Positions 35,075-44,182 of a DNA stretch of 64,000 nucleotides are shown piece after piece. The stretch covers positions 372,001 through 436,000 of the forward strand of contig CBDEGR010000001.1 in NCBI GenBank assembly GCA_965237895.1, given 5' to 3'. The stretch's first letter is position 1; each line of letters starts with the position of its first letter. Position numbers and translations under genes: made by a program. A model generated the notes under the pieces. It saw only the letters and a list, made by a program, of their open reading frames with translations, did not search any database and was not told the origin of the DNA. Source of the DNA: CBDEGR01 sp965237895 (GTDB lineage: Bacteria; Acidobacteriota; Terriglobia; UBA7540; JAPUME01).

Positions 35075-35216
35075 GGACGGCTCATTTGACGCTAACGTCT
35101 TGATTTCCAACTGTCGATAAACCAAAATTGGCCTGTAGACGGCCCGCGCCTCCGGCCCGTGCGAGGCCGGTGAGAATTATGGAGGGTTCCGAGAAAGTCC
35201 GTGAGAGGTGCAGCCA

Positions 35217-35387
35217 ATGGATATTAAGGTATTTACTTGCGGGGCCTGCGACAAACGGGAAGCCGAATGCAAATGCGACCGCTATTGCAGTCTCTGCTAT
35301 TCGCCCTACGGCATCCGTCTTTGCCAGGACGGGCTTTTCTATTGCGCCGATTGCCGCGAAGCGTGTGATTATCCCACCCAGGATTGA
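35217..35387 (+). CDS. 56-residue ten-cysteine protein (zinc-ribbon-like)
   Basis: MDIKVFTCGACDKREAECKC, DRYCSLCYSPYGIRLCQDGL and FYCADCREACDYPTQD. Ten Cys at positions 8, 11, 18, 20, 24, 27, 36, 43, 46 and 50 form several CxxC pairs, enough for two zinc sites or an Fe-S centre. GAGAGG lies 8 nt before the ATG. Divergent from gcvT. No signal peptide. Possibly a conserved small zinc protein; function unknown. GC content and codon use look native. Confidence 0.72.
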   Translation: MDIKVFTCGACDKREAECKCDRYCSLCYSPYGIRLCQDGLFYCADCREACDYPTQD

Positions 35388-35584
35388 AAGATTCCTTCCT
35401 GGGTTTCTTCTTCCGATTCTTCGTCGCCCGAATGGGTTTCATAGAATAAAGATGGAACGGAATGGTTCCTTTCCTTGCCGGCGGTCGCGAACTTCAACTC
35501 CATTCGTTTGGTTTTCCGATGTGTTCGGCTCGCCTGTGGGGCACTTTCTAAGGGGTGCGTTCTAAGAGGCAAGGAGGGCAGCGC

Positions 35585-36270
35585 GTGACTTCCATCGTTA
35601 TCCCGACCTCTAACGAATCCAAAAATATCGAGGCCATGCTCCGCCGCACGGCCAAAGTGTTGAGGGAGGCCGGTGAGAAGTACGAGCTGATCGTCGTCGA
35701 CGACAACAGCCCGGACGGCACGGCGGATTTGGCGGAAGCTCTAAAAGATTCCTGCTCGGTACGGGTAGTCCGCCGGTCCGGACGCCTGGGGTTGGCCACG
35801 GCGGTACTGGACGGCTGGGCGGCGGCAAAGGGAGACCTGCTGGGAGTGATCGACGCCGACCTCCAGCATCCGCCGGAAGTTCTTGTGGCGCTGGCCCGCG
35901 CCTTACGGAATTTGAACGCACAGGTGGCGGTAGCGAGCCGGAAGGTCCCCGGCGGGGGGATGAAGGAGTGGTCGCGGGTGCGGCAGTTCATCTCCTGGGG
36001 ATCCACCCGGCTGGCCTACGTATTGCTGGGAGAGGCTCTCTGGGGCACCACCGATCCTCTTTCGGGGATGTTCATGGTCAAAGCCGATGTTGTGCGGGGC
36101 CGGCAGATGCGCCCGCTCGGCTACAAGATTCTTCTGGAAGTTCTGGCCCGCGGGGAGTACTCGAAAGTGACCGATGTGCCTTATATCTTCGAATCCCGCA
36201 CCGAGGGGGAGTCAAAACTGGGCCCGCGGCAGTCGTGGGAGTACCTGGCGCCCGTTTTTCGTTGGGTCTT
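35585..36270 (+). pseudogene. GT2 glycosyltransferase (dolichol-phosphate mannosyltransferase type), 3'-truncated
   Basis: GTG start with AAGGAGG 7 nt upstream. SIVIPTSNESKNIEAMLRRT, VVDDNSPDGTADLAEAL, GVIDADLQHPPEVLVALARA (DxD) and GTTDPLSGMFMVKADVV are diagnostic of the DPM1/GtrB family, which loads a polyprenyl phosphate with a sugar. The C-terminal membrane part is missing: near 36256-36270 the sequence joins a beta-barrel gene in another frame. Translation would run on to 36562 with unrelated residues. Confidence 0.85.
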
Positions 36271-36762
36271 ACGCGGTTCCTTACTTGGGAGATGGATTAC
36301 AATTTCAGCGATCAATCCACGACGATCGTTTCTCCTTTTGATCCTGGGGCTGCGATTACTTCCAAGAACCGGAATGCCGGGTCCACCGGCATGGCGATCA
36401 ACCTGTTCAGCCGTCGCCGCGCCAGGGTTTACGTGTCGCCTGGTATTGGGTTCGTTAAAACCGGCGCGCGCCAATTTTCCGTCGAAGATGCCATCAACGG
36501 GTTGGGGACCGCCCCTCTGCCGATCGATACCGGTCTCAGTTTCAACATTGGTGACGGCGTGAAGATTTATCCGACCAAGCGTGTGGGTTTCCGCGTCCAT
36601 GTCTCCGATATTATTACGCGGGATGTTCAGGGAGTTTTTGACGCGGGCCAATTGCTCGATTTGAACAACGGGACCCAGGTGGACCCGTCTACGCCCTTCC
36701 AGACGGTTCCCGGCCGAAAGCAGATGTCGTTCACCATCGGTCTTCTCTTTCGCTTGTTTTAG
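36256..36762 (+). pseudogene. Outer-membrane beta-barrel protein, 5'-truncated
   Basis: The frame reads RFSLGLTRFLTWEMDYNFSD, RARVYVSPGIGFVKTG, KRVGFRVHVSDIITRDV and ends RKQMSFTIGLLFRLF, with alternating strands and a terminal Phe typical of Omp85-targeted barrels. The signal peptide and first strands are missing because it is fused to the glycosyltransferase. An intrinsic terminator follows at 36845. Confidence 0.65.
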
Positions 36763-36844
36763 AGATAAAGGGGTGACTGCTTTAGAGACGAACGGGCACA
36801 AAACAGGAATTTAAATCGGTACCTATCACCGGTTCCTATCATAA

Positions 36845-36873
36845 GGACGGTTCCAAGCGAACCGCCCTTTTTT
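36845..36873 (+). terminator. Intrinsic terminator
   Basis: GGACGGTTC, a 5-nt loop, GAACCGCCC (8 of 9 pairs) and a run of six T. It closes the transcript of the barrel fragment and separates it from nadE. Confidence 0.8.
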
Positions 36874-36997
36874 ATTTGGTCGTCATCCTTCCCGACTGCA
36901 TCACGCTCGGGCGGCTTTCCTCGCCGCCGCCGGAGTGATATTCTTGCGGGAGTGGTTTTATCATCCTACGTATGCGAAAAGTTTTTACGGAAGCCGA

Positions 36998-38638
36998 ATG
37001 AGAATCGCGCTGGCACAGATCAATACGACGGTCGGTGATTTTGCCGGAAACGCCCGGAAAATCTTGACGTTTGCGCGCCAGGCCGACGAGCGCCGCGCCG
37101 ACTGGGTGGTGTTTCCCGAGCTTGCCGTCTGCGGTTACCCGCCGCGCGACCTGCTTGAAAAGCTCGCGTTTCTTGAAAAGGCGGAATCGGAAGTTCAGCG
37201 GCTGGCCGAGCGGTTGCCGGCGGATCTCACGGTCCTGTTGGGATATGTGCGGCCTTCGCGCGTGCGTGAGGGGAAGCCCGCCGCCGACGCGGCGGCGCTG
37301 CTGCGGGGCGGGCGCGTGCTGCTCGACTACACGAAAATCCTGCTGCCCACCTACGACGTCTTCGATGAAGGCCGCTACTTCGAGCCGGGCTGTTCGCCGG
37401 CGGTTTATGAGTCGGAAGGGAATCGAGTCGCCGTCACGATTTGCGAAGACATCTGGAACGATAAGAATTTTTTGGAAAAGCGCCTCTACAAGCGGGACCC
37501 GGTGGAAGAGGCCGTGGGGAAGGGCGCCAACTTCCTGGTGAATCTGGCCTCCTCACCTTTTGCCGTCGAAAAGCCGCTCCTGCGGGAGCAGATGCTGCGG
37601 CGGATTGCCGTCGAATACCGGCTGCCGGTCGTCTACGTAAATCAGGTGGGCGGCAACGACAGCCTGATCTTTGACGGTTCGAGCTTGGCGCTTGATGCGG
37701 AAGGAAGAATTCGAGCGCGCGCCCGCTCGTTTGCGGAGGACTTGGTGATTTTCGATACGGAGGGCGACGAGGAGTTGCGGCCCGGACTCCCCTCCGAGAT
37801 CGAAGCCGTGCATCAGGCGTTGATTTTGGGGACGCGGGACTATGTAAGAAAGTGCGGGTTCGAGAAGGGGATCGTTGGGTTGAGCGGAGGGATCGACTCC
37901 TCCGTCGTTGCCTCTCTGGCGGCGGACGCGCTGGGGCCGGAAAACGTTCTGGGCGTCGCCATGCCGGGACCGTATTCTTCCCCGGAGAGTCTCCGCGATG
38001 CCCAAGCCCTGGCGGCGAACTTGGGCATTCAGCTCCATGTGATACCGATCACGCCGCTTTTCGAGGCGTATCTCGGCGCGTTGGAGCCGGTCTTTCGCGA
38101 TTTGCCGCGCGACGTCACCGAAGAGAACATCCAGGCCAGGATTCGCGGCAACATCCTCATGGCGCTTTCGAATAAATTCGGCGCGCTGCTGCTGAGTACC
38201 GGGAACAAATCGGAGCTGGCGGCCGGCTACTGCACGCTCTACGGCGACATGGCCGGAGGCCTCACCGTCATTTCCGACGTGCCGAAGACGATGGTCTATG
38301 AGCTGGCGCGCGCCATCAACCGTGAGCGCGAAATCATTCCCCAAGCCTGCCTGGACAAGGCCCCCTCGGCCGAGCTCCGCCCGAATCAGACCGACCAGGA
38401 CAGCCTGCCGCCCTATGATGTGCTTGACGCCATCGTTCACGGCACCATCGAGGAAAATCTGAGCGCAAAACAGATCGTGCGGAAGCACGGGCTGGATTCC
38501 GCTCTGGTCGCAAAGACCGTCCGTCAACTCAACCGCGCCGAATACAAAAGGCAGCAGGCCCCGCCTGGCCTGAAGGTGACGGCCAAGGCCTTCGGCATCG
38601 GCCGCCGCTATCCCATCGCGCAGAAGTTTCTCGAATAA
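36998..38638 (+). CDS. nadE: Glutamine-dependent NAD+ synthetase
   Basis: 546 residues from ATG 36998 (MRIALAQINTTVGDFAGNAR); an upstream in-frame ATG adds unrelated sequence. The N-terminal nitrilase-type glutaminase domain has its Glu in FPELAVCGYPPRDL, Lys in DYTKILLPTYDVFDEGRYF and Cys in VTICEDIWND. The C-terminal ATP-pyrophosphatase domain carries VGLSGGIDSSVVASLAADAL and LSTGNKSELAAGYCTLYGDM. It amidates nicotinic acid adenine dinucleotide to NAD. Intact; a microprotein gene follows. Confidence 0.97.
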   Translation: MRIALAQINTTVGDFAGNARKILTFARQADERRADWVVFPELAVCGYPPRDLLEKLAFLEKAESEVQRLAERLPADLTVLLGYVRPSRVREGKPAADAAALLRGGRVLLDYTKILLPTYDVFDEGRYFEPGCSPAVYESEGNRVAVTICEDIWNDKNFLEKRLYKRDPVEEAVGKGANFLVNLASSPFAVEKPLLREQMLRRIAVEYRLPVVYVNQVGGNDSLIFDGSSLALDAEGRIRARARSFAEDLVIFDTEGDEELRPGLPSEIEAVHQALILGTRDYVRKCGFEKGIVGLSGGIDSSVVASLAADALGPENVLGVAMPGPYSSPESLRDAQALAANLGIQLHVIPITPLFEAYLGALEPVFRDLPRDVTEENIQARIRGNILMALSNKFGALLLSTGNKSELAAGYCTLYGDMAGGLTVISDVPKTMVYELARAINREREIIPQACLDKAPSAELRPNQTDQDSLPPYDVLDAIVHGTIEENLSAKQIVRKHGLDSALVAKTVRQLNRAEYKRQQAPPGLKVTAKAFGIGRRYPIAQKFLE

Positions 38639-38684
38639 TTCGAATAGATTGCCTCGTTCCGAAGGGAAAAGAAGGAGTTTCGAA

Positions 38685-38798
38685 GTGGGAAAAGAGCGGA
38701 AGAAAAACGGGACCGTCGGATTTGTGAAAGGAATGTTTCCCGTTGCCGTGTTGGCGGCGCTCGTTTCCGTCCTCGGTGGCGGGAAGCGGTCCGAGTAA
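38685..38798 (+). CDS. 37-residue membrane microprotein downstream of nadE
   Basis: GTG start with GAAGGAG 8 nt upstream, an excellent ribosome binding site. VGKERKKNGTVGFVKGMFPV continues AVLAALVSVLGGGKRSE: a basic N-terminus, one helix (about residues 14-32) and a basic tail. It begins 46 nt after nadE and is probably cotranscribed. No family recognised. Lys-rich start and single helix are consistent with an inner-membrane microprotein. Confidence 0.55.
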   Translation: MGKERKKNGTVGFVKGMFPVAVLAALVSVLGGGKRSE

Positions 38799-38845
38799 AT
38801 TGCCGAAACGGAATTTGCCGCCGCTTCGCCGGCCGAGTCGAACTG

Positions 38846-40321
38846 CTAGGGAATCAGTTCGACTTTCTCAGCATAGAAGACCAGTTCGCCGAGCTCCAGC
38901 GTCAGCCAACCCCGGACCAGCACCGATTGGGTTTCCATCAGGCCCTCCACTCCCATGATCCCCACAAATTCCGTCGGCGTTGCGGTTACCACCGTGATGG
39001 ATTGATCCGGGAAGAGGTCCAGGGTGGGATCGAGTTCGAAGTTGGGGTTGGGCGGAGTCGGCGTCACGGCAACCGTTCCGCGAATCTCTTGCAGCTGCAG
39101 ATTCAAATCCCCGGCGGTAACCGTGGGCCCGATATCTCCTATGGGGTCCACTTTTACTTCTTGGCCCACGGCGAGGTCGTCCGGGTCATCGAACAGGGTC
39201 GGGTCCAGCATCCCTAAGGATTTCGTAAACTCGTTTCCGTCGACTCGAAAATTCGTCGCGTCGAGTCCGCTGAGAGTCATCGCGACAATGGAGAAGGAGT
39301 CGGCCAGGTTCAAGATCGGGCAAGGTTGGGTCGTGCGAATGAACATGCTAAAGTCCACCATTTCAAAAGTGTCCGGGTCGCGGGTGATGGCGACAATGGG
39401 ACCGACTATCACTTGCTCGTTGCCCTGGTTCAATTCCTCCACTTCGATGTTGACGGCGAGCCGCCGGGTGTCTCCGGTAACGTTTCCCTCACCGGTACGC
39501 TCCATGTCGCTGGTGACACGAACGAATTGGCCGATCTCGAAATTGTCGAAGATGTTGGCCAGAAAGCCGAGCTCGTCGTAGTCCTCAAACGCGGTCGTAT
39601 CCTCTACCGAAAATGTAACGGTTTCGCAGGTAGTAAAGGATCTCAAGGAAAAAGTTCCCGTCGTCGCGGTGGTGCGGCTGACGGCAACCACCTCTCCGAT
39701 TTCCCGAAATTCGTCCACCTGGGTGTCGATATCGACCACCGAAGCCGTCAGGACCGGGGCGATCTCCGTAATGTTCCCGCCCACGTCGGTCACCAGAGAA
39801 GCCGGAATATCGAAATTGAGCAGCAAGGCCGTCGTCGTGTTCAGATCCACGGAGAAGTTGACGCTCGCTGTCGCCGTGGTGGTTGGGAGGGTCGGGGTGA
39901 TTTTCTCTGCCCCCCTGCAATCGGTGCCGGGGTCCGGGCAGAATGTGATTTCCGGCGAGGAGAACGTAACGGTCACATCCGAGTACTGGCCAGGAGTGAT
40001 AAAGCCGATCTTAGAGAGAAAGGTCGGTTCGGAGCCGATCCCAATCAGTTCCAGATCCTTCGAGTTCGCGAGGCCGAGGATTACAACGTTGCCCGGGTTG
40101 ATGCGGACCCGGTCTACGGTGATTTCGAATTTTAGGATATTGTTGGCGGGAGCGTCCCTCATTTGTAGGACGATCGCTCCGAATCCGGCCGTGGGTGGCA
40201 GCGTATCATTGCCGCCGCAAGCCGCAAAAAACAGGAAGAGAGAGAGAAGAAAGAATCCAAATTTTGATGCCCGCCCTCTGGGGTGAGTCTTCTTCAAACA
40301 TTTCGGATTACCGTGCTGCAC
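38846..40321 (-). CDS. Lipoprotein with DUF4382-like and DUF5666-like domains
   Basis: About 491 residues. The start is uncertain: GTG 40321 (GAGG upstream) or TTG 40297. The signal FGFFLLSLFLFFAACGG ends at a lipidated Cys. VLQMRDAPANNILKFEITVD, followed by an Ig-like sheet, resembles DUF4382. The later repeats (GEVVAVSRTTATTGTFSLRS, VGPIVAITRDPDTFEMVDFS, IRGTVAVTPTPPN) resemble DUF5666 beta-barrels. Probably an outer-membrane-attached surface protein. Convergent with nadE and complete. Confidence 0.72.
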   Translation of the reverse strand: MQHGNPKCLKKTHPRGRASKFGFFLLSLFLFFAACGGNDTLPPTAGFGAIVLQMRDAPANNILKFEITVDRVRINPGNVVILGLANSKDLELIGIGSEPTFLSKIGFITPGQYSDVTVTFSSPEITFCPDPGTDCRGAEKITPTLPTTTATASVNFSVDLNTTTALLLNFDIPASLVTDVGGNITEIAPVLTASVVDIDTQVDEFREIGEVVAVSRTTATTGTFSLRSFTTCETVTFSVEDTTAFEDYDELGFLANIFDNFEIGQFVRVTSDMERTGEGNVTGDTRRLAVNIEVEELNQGNEQVIVGPIVAITRDPDTFEMVDFSMFIRTTQPCPILNLADSFSIVAMTLSGLDATNFRVDGNEFTKSLGMLDPTLFDDPDDLAVGQEVKVDPIGDIGPTVTAGDLNLQLQEIRGTVAVTPTPPNPNFELDPTLDLFPDQSITVVTATPTEFVGIMGVEGLMETQSVLVRGWLTLELGELVFYAEKVELIP

Positions 40322-40859
40322 GTTGGAGATATACCTCGCTTTTCGAAAAATAACAGAAACAGCGGCACTCGCATCGCACGCCTGGGCACACAACCCGGCG
40401 TCCTTGTCCATCCGTCGAAGAGCCGCAGGAAGCACTCTGATTTTACCGGCACCTCCAGGAGGCCGGCGGCGGCGTGGCGGCGCTGGCCTTAGTTTGTACC
40501 CTGCTGTCTCGCTTTCCATGGTAACAGGGGGAGCGCCGGGAGGGAATAGGTTTTTTCCGGTGCCCCCCTCATCGTGGCCCTCATTGTGAGACGTGAGGTC
40601 GGCTTTGGAGGGAAAGGGGTAAATTTCGCGGCCCCTAATAAGAGGGGTTTCCGAGCGACCCCCTTAGGATTGGGTAAATTTATGGATGCGCAGGTGCCGT
40701 TCCTCGGGCCCTCCAGGTCGACGGCGGCAAGGCGCTCCTGTTGAGGACGCCCCTTTCTTTGAAAACGCCGGGTGAAAATCAGTGGGGGGCGGTCATTCAA
40801 TAGAAGCCGGGCAATCCCTGAACAAATCACGCCAAGGCTATGCTAAGCTCCGATGCGGC
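40322..40859. other. 538-bp divergent intergenic region, no gene supported
   Basis: It separates the lipoprotein gene (minus) from the M16 operon (plus). GGGTAAATTT occurs twice (40617-40626 and near 40671-40680) around G/C-rich arms (GCGGCCCC...GAGGGG). No clear -35/-10 pair or riboswitch was recognised. Confidence 0.45.
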
Positions 40860-42209
40860 ATGCGATTTCGCTTCCGACACGTTCTCTATTCCTGTTTCGG
40901 ATGTCTTCTCGCCGTCTCCGGCCTCTTTGCGGCTCGCCTGCCGCGGCTCGATTTTGAAACCTTCACGCTTCCGAACGGCCTGCGGGTGGTGCTGCTCGAA
41001 GAGCACAGCGCGCCGGTCGTGACCGTCCAGGTCTGGTATCACGTCGGCTCGAAGGACGAGAAGGAAGGCCGCCGAGGATTTGCTCACCTGTTTGAACATC
41101 TGATGTTTTCTCCCACCCAAAATACGCGGAAAGGGCGATTCGCCGAATATGTTGTGCGCGCCGGGGGCGTTAGCAATGCCTATACGACCGAAGACGCCAC
41201 CGTGATGTGGGAAACGCTTCCCGCCCACTACTTGCGGGTTGCTTTATGGTTTGAAGCTGACCGGATGCAGGGTTTGCGCGTGAGCCAGGAAGCGTTGCGG
41301 CGCGAGGTGGAGGTGGTCAAGGAAGAGAAGAAACTCCGGTTCGACAACACGCCCTACGGCAAGGTGCTGGAGGCGCTCTACGAGAAAGCCTTCACGGTTC
41401 ATCCCTACCGCCGGATGCCGATCGGGGTGATGAAGGATTTGGAGCGGGCCCGGTTGGCCGATATCCGTTCGTTCTACAAAAAATATTTTACCCCGAACAA
41501 TGCGACGCTGGTCCTGGTGGGCGACTTCCGCCCGCAGCAGGCGCGGGAATGGGTGCGCTCCTATTTTGGGAAGATTCCCCGCGGACGAAATTTGAAGAAG
41601 AGAGCGATTCGGGCCGAACCGGTGCAGAAGAGGGATCGCACGGTTCGGGTCCGCCAAAACGTGGCATTGCCGGCCGTCGTCCGCGGCTACCGGATTCCGC
41701 CGGACGGAACTCCCGATTCCTATGCGCTGAAACTCCTTGCGCGGATTCTGGCTGAGGGAGAGAGCTCGCGCCTCTACCGCCGTCTGGTGGTCGAGAAGCG
41801 GGTGGCGGTTGAGGTGCAGAGCTTGGAGCACTTCACCGAGCATCCCAATCTGTTCATTTTTTATGTTCTCTTGCACGGCACGGACGGGCTCGGACCCGAA
41901 GCGGAGGAAATTTATCTCGAAGCCGAACTGGATCGGCTCCGCCAAGCGCCGGTAAGTGACGACGAACTTACCAAAGCGCGGAACCAGATCCTCCGCGACA
42001 GGGCGCGCGACCGCCGACGTACGAAGACCGTGGCGGACCGGCTTGGATACGCCACGGTGGTGTTGGGAGAGACGAAACTTGTGAACCAAGAGGGCCGGCA
42101 TCTTGATGCCGTTACGCCGGAGGATATTCGGCGCGTCGCACGAAAATACTTTGTGCCCGAAAATCTGACGCGCTTGGTTGTTTCTCCGCAGGGAGAGGGC
42201 GGTGAATAG
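40860..42209 (+). CDS. M16 zinc peptidase (pitrilysin family), active subunit
   Basis: 449 residues from ATG 40860, with a signal peptide (HVLYSCFGCLLAVSGLFAAR). The inverted zinc motif HLFEH (His76, Glu79, His80) sits in GFAHLFEHLMF, with the third ligand in EVEVVKEEKKLR. C-terminal inactive half-domain YRRLVVEKRVAVEVQSLEHF. It degrades peptides in the periplasm. The next gene encodes the zinc-less partner and overlaps it by 8 nt, so a heterodimer is likely. Confidence 0.92.
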   Translation: MRFRFRHVLYSCFGCLLAVSGLFAARLPRLDFETFTLPNGLRVVLLEEHSAPVVTVQVWYHVGSKDEKEGRRGFAHLFEHLMFSPTQNTRKGRFAEYVVRAGGVSNAYTTEDATVMWETLPAHYLRVALWFEADRMQGLRVSQEALRREVEVVKEEKKLRFDNTPYGKVLEALYEKAFTVHPYRRMPIGVMKDLERARLADIRSFYKKYFTPNNATLVLVGDFRPQQAREWVRSYFGKIPRGRNLKKRAIRAEPVQKRDRTVRVRQNVALPAVVRGYRIPPDGTPDSYALKLLARILAEGESSRLYRRLVVEKRVAVEVQSLEHFTEHPNLFIFYVLLHGTDGLGPEAEEIYLEAELDRLRQAPVSDDELTKARNQILRDRARDRRRTKTVADRLGYATVVLGETKLVNQEGRHLDAVTPEDIRRVARKYFVPENLTRLVVSPQGEGGE

Positions 42210-43698
42210 ATTTCTCTGCACATGGATTTTGCCGATGGCCCTCGCCCTCGGGATGGCGTTACGGGCGCACGGGTGGGATCAACCGCCTCCGCCCAGACCG
42301 GCCCCTTTGGTAGTGCTGCCTGAGGCTCAGGTTTCCATTCTCCCGAACGGATTGAAGCTGCTCCTGGTTGAACGGCACATCGCACCGCTGGTGACTTTGG
42401 CCGTGGTGATTCAATCCGGCGCGGCCGATGATCCTGCGAATCTTCCGGGAACCGCCCAGTTTGTGACCATGCTGCTGGATCAGGGAACAACAACTCGTGA
42501 GGCCTCCTCCCTTGCCGAAGCGCTCGACCGGCTGGGCGGCATGGTGCAGAAGGAAGCCGGTTGGGACAATTCCATTCTCTCCGTCACGGTTCTGTCCGAA
42601 TACCTGGAAGAGGGGGCGGAACTGCTGGCGGACATGGCGCTCAACTCTTCGTTTCCTTCCGACGCGGTGGAGCGCGAGCGGCGGCGGATGCTCTCCGCCC
42701 TCTCGGTTGCCGCCCGGGACCCCTCCTACGTCGCCGACGCGGTCTTTGCGAAGGCGCTCTTCGCGCCGAGTTCCTACGGACACTCTCTGAACGGGACGGC
42801 GACCTCCATTCGGAGAATTCGGCGCGATGACCTTGAAGCCTACCATCGGCTGCGCTACCGTCCGGGAAACGCCGTCCTGATCCTAGCGGGAGATTTTCAA
42901 CCGAATGCGGGCCGGCGGGTGGCCGAGAAACTTTTCGGTTCTTGGTGGGGCGGTGCCGCCGAGCCGCAGGGTCCTCATCGGGGAAAACCGGTGTTGCCTT
43001 CCGAACGGCGCATCCTGGTGGTGGACAAGCCCGATGCCGTACAGACGGAGATTCGCGTCGGAAACCTTGCGGTGCCGAGGAAAAGCGAGGACTATGAAGC
43101 CTTGGAGATTGCCAATGAAATCCTGGGCGGCACGGCGCCGGACCGGCTCTTTGCGGCCCTGCGCGAACGAGAGGGGCTGGCCTACGGCGTCGAGAGTACC
43201 TTGGACGCGCGACGCTACGGCGGCGGCTGGCGGATTGAGACGGCCACCAGCACTGCGGGAACCGTAAAGAGCCTCCGCATCATTTTTCGCGAGATGGAGC
43301 GGATGACGCGGCGGAGCGTAGCGCCCTCGGAGATGGAACTGGCGCGCTCTTACCTTCAGGGGCATTTATGGTTGGAGTTTGAGTCGTCGCGTCAGGCTGC
43401 GAACCGGTTTCTGGAGGTTCAGGTCTACGGCTTGGATGCTGATTACTGGAACCTCTACCGGCGACGGATCGGCGAGCTGCGCCGGGAGGAGGTGCTGGAA
43501 GCCACGCGGCGTTGGCTCCATCCGGAGCGATGCCTTGTGGTGCTGGTTGGCAACGCGGCCCAATTTCGGGAGAAGATTCGCGAGGGTCTCCGGGAATTCG
43601 GGAAGGTCAAAATCGAATATGTTCAAATCGACAAGTTGGACCTGGATTCACCCACGATGGGATTCCGTCCCATGAAGTTCCCATCGGGCAAACCATGA
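42202..43698 (+). CDS. M16 peptidase-like subunit lacking the zinc motif
   Basis: 498 residues from GTG 42202 (GGGAGAGG just upstream), signal peptide WILPMALALGMALRAHG. Where the active subunit has HLFEH, this protein has AQFVTMLLDQGT, so it cannot bind zinc. It retains the M16 fold (LPNGLKLLLVERHIAPLVTL) and the RERxxLAYxVxS substrate-cradle motif (LREREGLAYGVESTLD). It is expected to form the clam-shell with the upstream subunit. Overlaps neighbours by 8 and 4 nt. Confidence 0.9.
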   Translation: MNRFLCTWILPMALALGMALRAHGWDQPPPPRPAPLVVLPEAQVSILPNGLKLLLVERHIAPLVTLAVVIQSGAADDPANLPGTAQFVTMLLDQGTTTREASSLAEALDRLGGMVQKEAGWDNSILSVTVLSEYLEEGAELLADMALNSSFPSDAVERERRRMLSALSVAARDPSYVADAVFAKALFAPSSYGHSLNGTATSIRRIRRDDLEAYHRLRYRPGNAVLILAGDFQPNAGRRVAEKLFGSWWGGAAEPQGPHRGKPVLPSERRILVVDKPDAVQTEIRVGNLAVPRKSEDYEALEIANEILGGTAPDRLFAALREREGLAYGVESTLDARRYGGGWRIETATSTAGTVKSLRIIFREMERMTRRSVAPSEMELARSYLQGHLWLEFESSRQAANRFLEVQVYGLDADYWNLYRRRIGELRREEVLEATRRWLHPERCLVVLVGNAAQFREKIREGLREFGKVKIEYVQIDKLDLDSPTMGFRPMKFPSGKP

Positions 43699-44153
43699 AG
43701 GTGAGAAGAAGCGGCGGAGGGCCGGCGCGTGCAGTGTTGGGAATCGCCCTGTGCCTACTCGCCGGCACTGCCTGCTCGCGCAATACGCCGCGCCGGGCCG
43801 AGACCGCCGCTCAATTCGAAGTCCGGATGCTGGCCCGCGGCGGCAGCTACGGTGTGACCAACGTCCGGGTGGAAGACGACCGATTGATTCTCGAAGTCAA
43901 CCGCCACCTGCAGCATTCTCTTCGCGGCGATGCGGAACGCGCCCGGCGACTCGCGCTTGGATTCCTCGAACAGTTCAGCCGGTTTCGGAACGGCAAACCG
44001 GGTACCCTGGAATTCCAGTACCAGCAGAAGGCGATCCTGCTGGCCCGCCTTGAAGATGACGACTCCGATTTCGTCGTCCTCACACAACTTGCGGTTCCCT
44101 CCGATGCCGACCTGCCGGTCGAAGAAATTTCCACGCCACAAGAAGTGCAATGA
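43695..44153 (+). CDS. Small putative lipoprotein, third gene of the M16 operon
   Basis: 152 residues; the ATG overlaps the preceding stop (ATGA). The N-terminus AVLGIALCLLAGTACSRN looks like a lipoprotein signal with a weak lipobox (GTAC). The mature part is charged alpha/beta (ETAAQFEVRMLARGGSYGVT, DERARRLALGFLEQF) with no recognised family. The tight operon suggests a role with the M16 pair, perhaps as a tether. Confidence 0.7.
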   Translation: MKVRRSGGGPARAVLGIALCLLAGTACSRNTPRRAETAAQFEVRMLARGGSYGVTNVRVEDDRLILEVNRHLQHSLRGDAERARRLALGFLEQFSRFRNGKPGTLEFQYQQKAILLARLEDDDSDFVVLTQLAVPSDADLPVEEISTPQEVQ

Positions 44154-44182
44154 GATTTGCCGCCGGCGCTACTCATGAGCAA

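Noticed and set aside
35003..35216. Glycine riboswitch before gcvT
   Set aside because: No conserved tandem aptamer sequence found; only a promoter-like pair is visible.
35180..35217. RNase P-like GAGAAAGTCCG
   Set aside because: Only about 10 bases match and the surrounding ~350-nt structure is absent; it overlaps the leader of the cysteine-rich gene.
37553..38527. 324-codon minus-strand frame
   Set aside because: Shadow of nadE.
40322..40859. Cobalamin or c-di-GMP riboswitch before the M16 operon
   Set aside because: Repeated GGGTAAATTT and GC arms are present but no known aptamer core was recognised.
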